Assembly: GCA_026770585.1 (NCBI GenBank)
Contig: MU646802.1
Location: 259,225 to 275,372, forward strand
Direction: 5' to 3'
DNA from: Baffinella frigidus
Lineage: Eukaryota > Cryptophyceae > Cryptomonadales > Baffinellaceae
DNA length: 16,148 bases
Below, piece by piece: positions 1 through 6,420 of the stretch. The position numbers and the translations under genes were made by a program. The notes beneath the pieces were generated by a model. The model had not been told where the DNA came from. It was given only the letters and a program-made list of their open reading frames with translations, and made no database searches. Each line of letters starts with the position of its first letter. The first letter of the stretch is position 1.

Positions 1-53
1 CCCCCAGCTTTCCGCGGTCGTGCTATGCTACGTGATCAGCGTGATTAGCACAT

Positions 54-166
54 GGGTACCTCGCTCATACGGAGCCACCGCTCCCCCCTAGGACCACCGT
101 AGGGCCATAGATTGAGCTGCTGTAGGGTCCCAGGGGGGTGCGCCTCCTTATGAGCGAGGTACCCCT
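54..166. mobile_element. Hairpin MITE copy 1
   Basis: This is a short non-autonomous DNA element. The left end reads GGGTACCTCGCTCATA and the right end is its inverted complement followed by CCTGTA. The middle holds the CCTAGGACC / GTAGGG core seen in the other copies. It is one of eight two-ended copies in the window. The consensus ends are TA-CAGGGGTACCTCGCTCAT, so the flanking TA is probably the target-site duplication. In this copy the left TA is lost (CATGGGTACC). It has no coding capacity. Confidence 0.85.
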
Positions 167-375
167 GTACACGGTGCACCCCCCTTGTGAAGCAGTCCTG
201 AGGCGGTCCCTTCCTGAGACTCCCTCCTCACACCCCTCCATGACGCGAGAACGTCCTCGCGCCCGCCCCACTCGCGGTCACGTCCGACAACGTTAGGACC
301 TTTACGAATGATTCGATGCCGCCACAGCCGGACGGACACCTCGCCCTTGATCAAAACTCGCCCCCCCCCCTGCAG

Positions 376-518
376 GGATCCTGCACCTCAACGAGACGAC
401 GCACGTGGGAGACGGCGTCGAGGCGCGCGCCTTAGGCCAGATGCGCATCCCAATTGTCGGGGATGAGGGCGGCTGGGCGCCAGCGGACGCCGCCGGAGGT
501 GCCGACTCGGAGACATGA
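376..518 (+). CDS. Possible terminal exon of an unidentified gene
   Basis: Positions 361-375 are a pure C tract ending in CTGCAG, which resembles a polypyrimidine tract plus a 3' splice acceptor. From 376 a GC-rich frame (codons in phase with ATC at 378) stays open for 46 codons to a TGA at 516-518. It encodes ILHLNETTHVGDGVEARALG, then QMRIPIVGDEGGW, then an Ala/Gly/Asp-rich tail. Codon third positions are mostly G or C, as in the two confident genes. There is no start codon upstream in frame, so if real it is the last exon of a gene whose earlier exons lie upstream or were lost. The family is not recognised. MITE copy 1 lies about 210 bp upstream and a G-run repeat starts just after the stop. 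A chance open frame in GC-rich DNA is the main alternative. Confidence 0.28.
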
Positions 519-530
519 GTTTTTTGGGGG

Positions 531-622
531 GGGGTGCGAGTAATAAATTGTCAAACACGACCGCGGAGATGTGATGCTTGGGGGGGGGAGCGAGGGTTTG
601 TGAATTGTCAAGCACGACCGCG
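531..622. repeat. Two tandem copies of a CACGACCGC-containing repeat
   Basis: Two units about 57 bp apart each consist of a G run, GCGAG, an AT-rich stretch, then TTGTCAAACACGACCGCG (second unit TTGTCAAGCACGACCGCG). A third copy lies at 5611-5655 and the core CACGACCGC recurs inside the D repeats. The long G runs also give spurious proline-rich open frames on the other strand. Function unknown. Confidence 0.7.
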
Positions 623-656
623 ACGAGCCAGAATCCCTTGCCCTAGCTAGACTCTT

Positions 657-752
657 AACCTACACCCTACACCCTACACCCTACACCCTACACCCGGCAC
701 CCTACACACTACACCCGACACCCTGCACCCGACACCCTACACGCTACACCCT
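657..752. repeat. CCCTACA satellite
   Basis: About 13 units of a 7-bp repeat, mostly CCCTACA, with variants CCCGGCA, CCCGACA and CCCTGCA. It has the period of the CCCTAAA telomere-type repeat and may be a diverged, locally homogenised derivative of it. Confidence 0.9.
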
Positions 753-928
753 CGAAGGCGAGGTGCGACGAGACAAGATGCTGCGCGCGCGTGGCTGCGG
801 GTGTGGTTGGGGGGCGCACGCAGGCGAGGCGTGTGGTGAGAGTTGGGATGCGCAACAATGCAACTCTTGAAATCACGGGGGGGGGAGGGCGGCAGCGTTC
901 TGTCCCCTCAGAGACTCGAGAGACTGCC

Positions 929-1057
929 TACAGGGGTGCCTCGCTCATAAGAACACGCCCCCCCCTAGGACCCTACAGTAGGCCTACCCCTAGGGCCCTT
1001 CATGCACAGGGATCCTAGGGGGGGGTGGCGGTTTCTGATGAGCGAAGTACCCCTGTA
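929..1057. mobile_element. Hairpin MITE copy 2
   Basis: A full copy of the same family as 54-166: TA-CAGGGGTGCCTCGCTCATAAG at the left and the inverted complement ending CCCCTG-TA at the right. TA is present at both outer edges. The middle carries CCTAGGACCCTACAGTAGGCC. Confidence 0.9.
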
Positions 1058-1090
1058 CCTCGCTCATAGGAAAACGCTCCCTCCTAGGTC
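1055..1090. mobile_element. Truncated MITE left end
   Basis: A third terminus, GTACCTCGCTCATAGGAAAACG followed by CCTCCTAGG, begins inside the right end of copy 2 and has no matching right end. It may be a remnant of an earlier insertion or of a tandem copy that lost its distal half. Confidence 0.7.
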
Positions 1091-1751
1091 CAGGTGTCCC
1101 AAGGAGCAGAGCGCGCGAGGCCTGGGTCGGACATGGGCCTGGACCGTTCTCATCTCGGAAGATCACTGAATCACTTCCTTTTCGATACGAGATTGAATAG
1201 GATAAATTACTTAGGGCATAGTAGATTCAATTAGGCCTCCTAATTCAAAGTTGCCCTAAAATGTTTTACGGCCGCTTTGTGTAAATTATGTAAACGCTGA
1301 TGAAACATCGCGATTTCCAATTGAATTGAGTTCAGTTTTCCTTTCGCAAATGAAAACTCAATACACGCAACGTTTCGACATGATTCCCTTAGAGCTTCGA
1401 AAGAGTCACGGTCTCGAAAATGTTTTATGGCTGAAGCGTCGTTTTTTAAAAAAAATCTGTTGAGATTCGAAATAACTCAAAGTTAATAAGTGACTTTGAA
1501 TTACGTATTTCGCCAATGACACTAGAACTTATTTGCAGAAAAGCCATGCTTCACGAGCTGCACGGGAACTCCGTTTCAGCAAGCTTGGCAGGTTACGAGC
1601 CTGGAAAATTCAAAAGCAAGGACCATTGGGCATGAAAGTTGGGTGAAAGTGGAAGACATCGCTTCGAAGGCAAGTCTGGCAAAGACAGCAGAGACGACAC
1701 CATCTGATCAAACTGAGCGTTCTGAAAGAAGGCGCGCAAAACTAAAAAACG
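1091..1751. other. AT-rich unique region without a recognisable gene
   Basis: Base composition changes sharply from GC-rich to AT-rich, especially 1180-1530, and no long open frame is visible in any frame. An 18-bp stretch at 1534-1551 (TGCAGAAAAGCCATGCTT) is identical to part of the family B repeat at 10935-11115, so at least one old repeat remnant is present. Confidence 0.6.
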
Positions 1752-2662
1752 TAAACCCCAAGCCCTGAACCCTGAACCCTGAACCTTGAACCTTGAACCA
1801 AAAACCCTGAACACCGCATCCTAAACCCTGAACCCTAAACCCTAAACCCTAATGCTAAACACTAAACCCTAAACTCTAAACCCTAAACCTTAAAACGTAA
1901 ATCTTAAACTCAAAACCCTGAACCCTAAACCCTAAACCCTAAACCCTGATCCCTATACACTAAACAATAAACCCTAAACCCTAAACTCTAAACCCTAAAC
2001 CCTAAAACCTAAACCCTGAACCCTAAACCCTAAAACCTAAAACCTAAAACCTAAACCCTGAAACACTAAACACTAAACCCTAAACACTAAACACTGAACC
2101 CTGAACCCTGAACCCTAAACCCTACACCCTAAATCTTTTACCCTGAACCCAAAACCCTAAAACTTGAACCTTAAACACTACACCCTGGACCCCATACCGT
2201 AAACCTTACACCCTAATCCTTAAACCCTGAACCCTGAACCCTAAACCCTAAACCCTGAACCTTACACTCTACACCTTTGCCCCTGAACCATAGATCCTCA
2301 CCCCTGAAGCCTGAACCCTAAATTTTAAACCCTAAACCCCAAACCCCGAATCCTGAACCCTAAACCCTAAGCCCTAAACACTAAACACTAAACCCTCAAT
2401 TATGAACTCTAAACCCTAAACCCTGAACCCTCAACCCTAAACCCTAAGCCCTAAACCCTAAACCCTAAACCGTAAATCCTAAATCCTAAACCCTAAACCT
2501 TAAACCCTCAAACCCTAAACAGTACACCCTAAACTCTAAACTCTAAACCCTAAACCCTGAACCCCGAACCCTAGACACTGAATTTTCAACACTCAACACT
2601 AAACCCATAGCCCTTCACCCTTCACCCTTCAACTTTCACCCTTCGCCCTAACCCTAAACCCG
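1752..2662. repeat. Degenerate CCCTAAA telomere-type array 1
   Basis: About 900 bp of 7-bp units, mainly CCCTAAA and CCCTGAA, with runs of CCCTTCA near the right end (2618-2640). The C-rich strand runs 5'->3', the orientation of a left-hand chromosome end. The units are too degenerate for an active telomere, so this is best read as interstitial or subtelomeric telomere-like DNA. Confidence 0.95.
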
Positions 2663-2855
2663 AAAGGTTGCCAGGGTAGGATGCACGTGAGGGTGGGGTA
2701 GCAGGCGTTTTGTGTGGTAACATGATGTTCCCCCACTCGTCATAAACATCTGAGGGCACTTTCGTAAAACAGAATTGAAAGTCGGTCCACCAATGTGGTC
2801 TCAGATTTTCGTTACGATTGGGGAACATCTTGAAACACGGCACACTTATTGACAC
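2663..2855 (-). CDS. Possible coding fragment running into a telomere-type array
   Basis: On the minus strand a frame is open from a GTG at 2855 (first ATG about ten codons later, in the segment CFKMFPNRNENLRP) through WWTDFQFCFTKVPSDVYDEW and NIMLPHKTPATPPSR, then directly into CCCTAAA repeats at 2662 without a stop. The composition, with aromatic clusters and few simple runs, looks more protein-like than neighbouring frames. The family is not recognised. If real, the array has replaced the 3' end of the gene. The open frame is short and may be chance. Confidence 0.15.
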
Positions 2856-3000
2856 TTATTGATTTTATTCGAAAGTGAAAATGCACGGCGCAGAAATGAG
2901 GCGAGTCTAGGAAAGCATCTGGGGTCTGCACCAAAACTTTCCTATTCAAGTAACTGCCACTACCCATATGGGGATCCACCAAGGAACAGGGTCACATTAG

Positions 3001-3228
3001 CGTCCACCGCTCCCCGATGGTTCCCGCAGAGCGCCCGCGAAAGGCCTCCACCTAATCCAGACACATTCGCCAGATGCACCTCCCTACAAACGAAGCGGAC
3101 CGGACGACTATGTGGACCTCTCTCCTCGTGGGCAAATTCAAGCCCTCCGTGGCATCACAGTTGAGGGGAAATTGCCTGACGAGGAGAGTAACCCCTTCCA
3201 CCACCTAGGCCCCCACATTGCGATGTGA
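3001..3228 (+). CDS. Possible exon or decayed ORF of unknown family
   Basis: A frame bounded by TAG at 2998-3000 and TGA at 3226-3228 is open for 75 codons. It contains KGLHLIQTHSPDAPPYKRSG, then DDYVDLSPRGQIQALRGITV, then EGKLPDEESNPFHHLGPHIA. It has no usable start codon, so it would be an internal or terminal exon or a decayed gene. The acidic, well-mixed composition of the last 40 residues is the main argument for coding. The stop lies 19 bp before the strong hairpin at 3248-3305. No family recognised. Confidence 0.2.
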   Translation, partial: RPPLPDGSRRAPAKGLHLIQTHSPDAPPYKRSGPDDYVDLSPRGQIQALRGITVEGKLPDEESNPFHHLGPHIAM

Positions 3229-3247
3229 GAAAAAGCCCTTCTGTGCA

Positions 3248-3305
3248 GCCTCGGCCGGACAGGTGATGAGCCTCCACTGAGGCTCATCACCTGTCCAACC
3301 GAGGC
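3248..3305. other. Very stable 25-bp hairpin
   Basis: Inner arms GGACAGGTGATGAGCCTC (3257-3274) and its exact complement (3279-3296) form 18 perfect pairs around a four-base loop, CACT. Beyond a 2x2 internal loop (CC/AA) the stem continues for seven more pairs, GCCTCGG (3248-3254) with CCGAGGC (3299-3305). It does not match the MITE ends. It could be a 3'-end or processing signal, a small-RNA precursor, or a palindromic element. Confidence 0.85.
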
Positions 3306-3655
3306 TCACACTTCGGTGATGTCTACCCCCCCCCAAGGTCCCCTGCTTGGTCTCAGTCGCTCCTGGCAGCAGGACACCGGGACCGCGCTCATCATGCTAC
3401 AGTGGCGACCCTGGGTGTCCTCCTCGTAAGCTGCCGACCCATGTCCCTACCGTGCGGTATCAGGACAGCATCCTACAGAGTTGTGAGGCGCCGGTACCGC
3501 GAAAGGTCCCGGACCCCCCCCCCTACCTCCCTCGCGAAGCCCCTCGCTTGCTCGTCCACTTGGCAGCCTTGAATCAGAGATTCGCACCTGCGCAGGGGGG
3601 GGGGTTGAGCCAGGACACTGGATCACCGGCTCAGGCGAGCGGGTGTGCAAGGTAC
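3306..3655. other. GC-rich region with one doubtful ORF
   Basis: A plus-strand frame is open from 3347 (TTG start, no early ATG) to 3820, giving a Pro/Arg/Ser-rich 157-residue product. Its second half is translated tandem-repeat DNA and an overlapping minus-strand frame is also open, so it is not called as a gene. Runs of C at 3327-3335 and 3515-3523 and of G at 3595-3604 resemble those around the MITEs. Confidence 0.4.
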
Positions 3656-3657
3656 AA

Positions 3658-3777
3658 TTCGCAGAAGGGTACAAGCTGTGGTTCAAAAATAATGCAATAC
3701 ACGCAATGTGTTTCAAAAATTCAGTTGCAAAAGTCGCAGAGGGGTACAAGCTGTTGTTCACAACAATGCAATACTCT
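3658..3777. repeat. 45-bp direct repeat, two copies
   Basis: Two units, 3658-3702 and 3734-3777, share TCGCAG(A/G)(A/G)GGGTACAAGCTGT followed by GTTCA and AATGCAATAC. They are separated by a partly similar stretch (TTCAAAAATTCAGTTGC). They lie about 55 bp before a family B copy. Confidence 0.75.
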
Positions 3778-3831
3778 TCGTGAGTTTGGAGCTATTGGAG
3801 CTTTAATGAACGTCATATAGCAGCACGAACG

Positions 3832-3935
3832 TCCTTTAGGTCCTTAAGGTTTAAATTTCTCCCAACATGGCCCAACGACACGCCCTTTCGTAGAAAGGAT
3901 CTGCAGAGAAAGCATTTTTGCTTTCGATTCTGGGT
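3832..3935 (+). repeat. Family B repeat, copy B1 (short form)
   Basis: It begins with CCTTTAGGTCCTTAAGGTTT, continues through CTCCCAACATGGCCCAACGAC and CTGCAGAGAAAGC, and ends in a small hairpin GAAAGC-ATTTTT-GCTTTC. The same order of blocks recurs at 3976, 5175, 8746 (reverse), 10935 and 12002. It has no coding capacity. Confidence 0.8.
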
Positions 3936-3975
3936 CCGCTGGACCGAAACGCTTTACTTCACCCAGGCGGCCCAT

Positions 3976-4180
3976 GTAGGTCCTTTAGGTTTTCATTTCT
4001 CCCAACATAGCCCAACGACACGCCTTTCCTTGGAAAAGATCTGCAGAAAAAGCATTTTTGCTTTCGGATCGCATTGAGCTCTCCAGTGCAGAGGCTCGTG
4101 AAGAGGGGATACAGGGCGGTTCTCATGGGGTGTTTGAGTTAGACCAAACAGGCACAGTCTCGCACACACGCCATAACCTA
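3976..4180 (+). repeat. Family B repeat, copy B2 (long form)
   Basis: A second copy in the same direction 145 bp downstream of B1: AGGTCCTTTAGGTTTT, CTCCCAACATAGCCCAACGAC, CTGCAGAAAAAGC, then the GCTTTCGGATC block. Unlike B1 it continues into GCAGAGGCTCGTG..., CATGGGGTGTTTGAG and CGCACACACGCC, matching B5 (10935-11115). The right boundary is approximate. Confidence 0.75.
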
Positions 4181-4455
4181 ATATTGGTATCCCATGTCGA
4201 GCGTAATCAGAGCTCCAACCACGGATACGAGCTCGTACCCTTGGAGGAAAAACAACTGCCAACTAATTTCTGGCGGCTGTCGACAACTTTTGGTCTGCCA
4301 CCCCGTAGGAGGTGGAGTTAGAATCCATCCGGAAAATGCTCGTATGAGCGGCCGACACGGGGTACAGTAAGTGGCACAATGCGCAGCATGTGCGGTGCTG
4401 ACGCTGGTTGTTCGGCAATAAATTATCAATCTCTTTGCTACTCCACCCTCATGCA
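4181..4455. other. Unique region, no gene recognised
   Basis: Overlapping short open frames exist on both strands but none has a convincing start, composition or family resemblance. The segment may be the distal part of the family B element B2 or ordinary intergenic DNA. Confidence 0.4.
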
Positions 4456-4818
4456 CGTCGTTTTTGCTTTACAAACAAGAGATTTAAAGGGGTTGCATGT
4501 TCCTCAGATTTAGTAAGGGGATTGCCTGTCTGGGTTGCACGAAAGGCCACGTGTTCAGAGTCGCGTCCACAAACACGACTGCTATACACGCATGTTGATC
4601 ACGTGTGCAGCGGTCGTGTTTGTGGTGTCCAGCTTCGACCCCTGGATCCCACCACCTTTTGCTTTGAAAACAAGAGATTTAAGGGGGTCGACTGTATCTC
4701 AGATTTAAGGGGGTTGGTTGTCTGGATTGCGTTTCTCGAAAGGCCACGTGTTGAGACTCGCGTCCAAAAACGAAGCTTGCCGTGCAAAGAAAAAGAAGAA
4801 AAGAAGAGTCGCGTCCAA
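4456..4818 (+). repeat. Compound repeat D1
   Basis: This ~360-bp block is repeated at 5754-6170 (D2). It has two homologous ~110-bp halves, 4461-4569 and 4656-4766. Each starts TTTTGCTTT(A/G)(C/A)AAACAAGAG, passes through ATTTAA(A/G)GGGG blocks and CGAAAGGCCACGTGTT, and ends CGCGTCCA. The spacer contains an inverted repeat, CACAAACACGACTGCT (4568-4583) with AGCGGTCGTGTTTGTG (4609-4624), matching at 15 of 16 positions. After a purine-rich AAAGAAAAAG tract, a third GAGTCGCGTCCA abuts the CCCTAAA array at 4817. Function unknown; the frames through it are repeat translations. Confidence 0.85.
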
Positions 4819-5174
4819 ACCCTAAACCCTTAACCCTTAACCCTTAACCCTTAATCCTTAACCCTAGACCCTAGACCCTAAGCCCTAAACCTTGAACTCA
4901 AAACCCTCAACCCTCCACCCTCAACCCTCAACCCTCAACCCTAAATGCTAAACCCTAAACCCTAAACCTTCAACCCTAAACCCTAAACCCTAAACGTTAA
5001 ACCCTAAACCCCAAACCCTAAACCCTAAACCCTAAACCCAAAACACTGAACACGAAACCCTAAACCCTAAACTCTAAACCCTAAACCATAAAACCTAAAC
5101 CCTGAACCCTAAACCCTAAACCCTAAACCCTCAAACCTAAACCCTGAACCCTAAGCTCTAAACCCTCAACCCTA
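4817..5174. repeat. Degenerate CCCTAAA array 2, left part
   Basis: Seven-bp units begin directly at the end of D1. A run of CCCTTAA occupies about 4826-4862, CCCTCAA variants about 4908-4940, and the rest is mostly CCCTAAA/CCCTGAA. The orientation is the same as array 1. Confidence 0.95.
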
Positions 5175-5255
5175 TCCTTTAGGTTTTTATTTCGCCCAAC
5201 ATAGCCCAACGACACGCCGTTCCGTAGAAAGAACTGCAGAGAAAGCATTTTTGCT
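5175..5255 (+). repeat. Family B repeat, copy B3, inside a telomere-type array
   Basis: TCCTTTAGGTTTTTATTTCG, CCCAACATAGCCCAACGAC, ACTGCAGAGAAAGC and ATTTTTGCT are flanked on both sides by CCCTAAA-type units. This is a short-form family B copy within the array; its left end (TCCTTTAGG) adjoins CCCTA. Confidence 0.85.
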
Positions 5256-5490
5256 AAACGCCCAACTCTCAACCCTAAACCCTAAACCCTAAACCCTATA
5301 CCCCAATCCCCAAACCCCAAACCCTTAAACCTATCCCAAACCCTAAACCCTAAACCCTACACCCTACACCCCCAACACCCAACCCTAAACCCTAAACCCT
5401 GAACCTTAAACTCAAAACCCTCAACCATAAACCCTCAACCCTAAACCCTCAATCCTCAACCCTCTAACCTCAACCCTCAAGCCTCAAGCC
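5256..5490. repeat. Degenerate CCCTAAA array 2, right part
   Basis: The array continues after B3 with CCCTAAA, CCCTACA, CCCCAAA and CCCTCAA units, ending around GCCTCAAGCC. The C-rich strand is still on plus. Confidence 0.93.
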
Positions 5491-5753
5491 GATTGATTGG
5501 AGAGGGCAAGCGAGCTCTGTCTGCCACGAGTGGCAGAGTGGGAGGCTGGCGTGGGTGTTGTTACGAGCCAGGGTACCGGTAGGTTCTAGCAGGGGAATTC
5601 CCTTGGTCCTAGGTGGGGGAAAGCGAGGTTTAATAAGATGACAAACACGACCGCTGCACGCCACGTGGAGAGGTAGGACGAGACGTAGGATCCTAGGGGC
5701 TCTAGCCCAGGTACACCCCGAGGGGTAGGATCCTATGCTGAGGGAAACCTAGG
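5491..5753. other. Unique region with a third CACGACCGC repeat
   Basis: No gene is recognised. Positions 5611-5655 repeat the 531-622 motif (G run, GCGAGGTTTAATAAGATGAC, AAACACGACCGCT). CTGCCAC-GA-GTGGCAG near 5521 is a small 7-bp hairpin. GGATCCTAGGGGCTC and GGATCCTATGC resemble MITE interior sequence, but no MITE ends are present. Confidence 0.5.
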
Positions 5754-6170
5754 CGTCGTCTTTGCTTTACAATTTTTTTTACAAACAAGAGATTTTTAAA
5801 AGGGGGTTCCTTGTTTTTAGAGGGGGGGTTCCTTGGTTTTAAGGGGGGGCGCATGGGCGCATGGGTGAATGTCTGGGTTGCACGAAAGGCCATGTGTTCA
5901 GAGTCGCGTCCACAAACACGACCGCTATACACGCATGTTGATGACCTGTGTAGCGATCGTGTCCAGCTTCGATCCCTGCATTGCCAGCTTTTGCTTTACA
6001 AACAAGAGATTTAAGGGGGTCGACTGTATCTCAGATTTAAGGGGGTTGGTTGTCTGAGTCGCAGTTCTCGAAAGGCCACGTGTTGAGACTCGCGTCCAAA
6101 AAAGAAGCTTGCCCGTGCAAAGAAAAAGAAAAAGAAAAAGCCAAGAAGCTGAAAAGAAGAGTCGCGTCCA
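5754..6170 (+). repeat. Compound repeat D2
   Basis: A second copy of D1 in the same orientation with the same order: TTTGCTTTACA..., TGGGTTGCACGAAAGGCCA, GAGTCGCGTCCACAAACACG, then a second TTTTGCTTTACAAACAAGAG half ending near 6098, a purine-rich AAAGAAAAAG tract and a final GAGTCGCGTCCA. It differs from D1 by an expanded T/G-rich segment at 5770-5865 and a shorter central inverted repeat. It ends about 250 bp before the first Mpv17-family gene, so its tail may lie in or near that promoter. Confidence 0.85.
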
Positions 6171-6209
6171 TAGTTACGGAAGGTTGATAGAACGAGATAA
6201 ACCGATGAC

Positions 6210-6344
6210 GGGGAACAGAATGGGAACAGTTTGGGTTCCAGGATTCTAAGTTGATTTCCCTGCTCTGTGGTACAAAACCGTTAACTTTTGGAGTGAAAAG
6301 TTGGGGAACAAGTTGGGGAACAGAGAAAAGTTCCTTGGGGAACA
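6210..6344 (+). promoter_or_regulatory. Cluster of GGGAACA motifs upstream of the first gene
   Basis: TTGGGGAACA occurs exactly at 6301-6310, 6313-6322 and 6335-6344. GGGGAACA occurs at 6210-6217 and GGGAACA at 6222-6228. The inverse GTTCC appears at 6235 and 6330. The cluster ends 76 bp before the ATG at 6421. It is absent upstream of the paralogue at 12665. A cis-regulatory role is an inference from motif density and position; it could also be a decayed 12-bp tandem repeat. Confidence 0.35.
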
Positions 6345-6420
6345 GGATGGAAAAAAACAACACGGCCATTCATCTTTTAAGTAACATTGAAGAAACCGGA
6401 ACCCTGCATCCGAACAGAAT

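Noticed and set aside
657-752. CRISPR-like array of regular repeats
   Set aside because: It is a plain 7-bp satellite without spacers of unique sequence.
1593-1814. Minus-strand ORF rich in FRV/FGSGF-type repeats
   Set aside because: It is translated CCCTAAA-type repeat DNA plus flank, not a gene.
3347-3820. 157-residue plus-strand ORF
   Set aside because: It has no early ATG, is Pro/Arg-rich, crosses G and C runs, and its second half is a translated direct repeat.
4408-4833. 141-residue plus-strand ORF over D1
   Set aside because: Its internal repetition follows the two halves of the D repeat, and D2 does not keep the frame.
5960-5980. B-box-like GCTTCGATCCC in the D repeats, suggesting a tRNA-derived SINE
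   Set aside because: No A box at suitable spacing in both copies; one mismatch at an important position. Evidence too thin.
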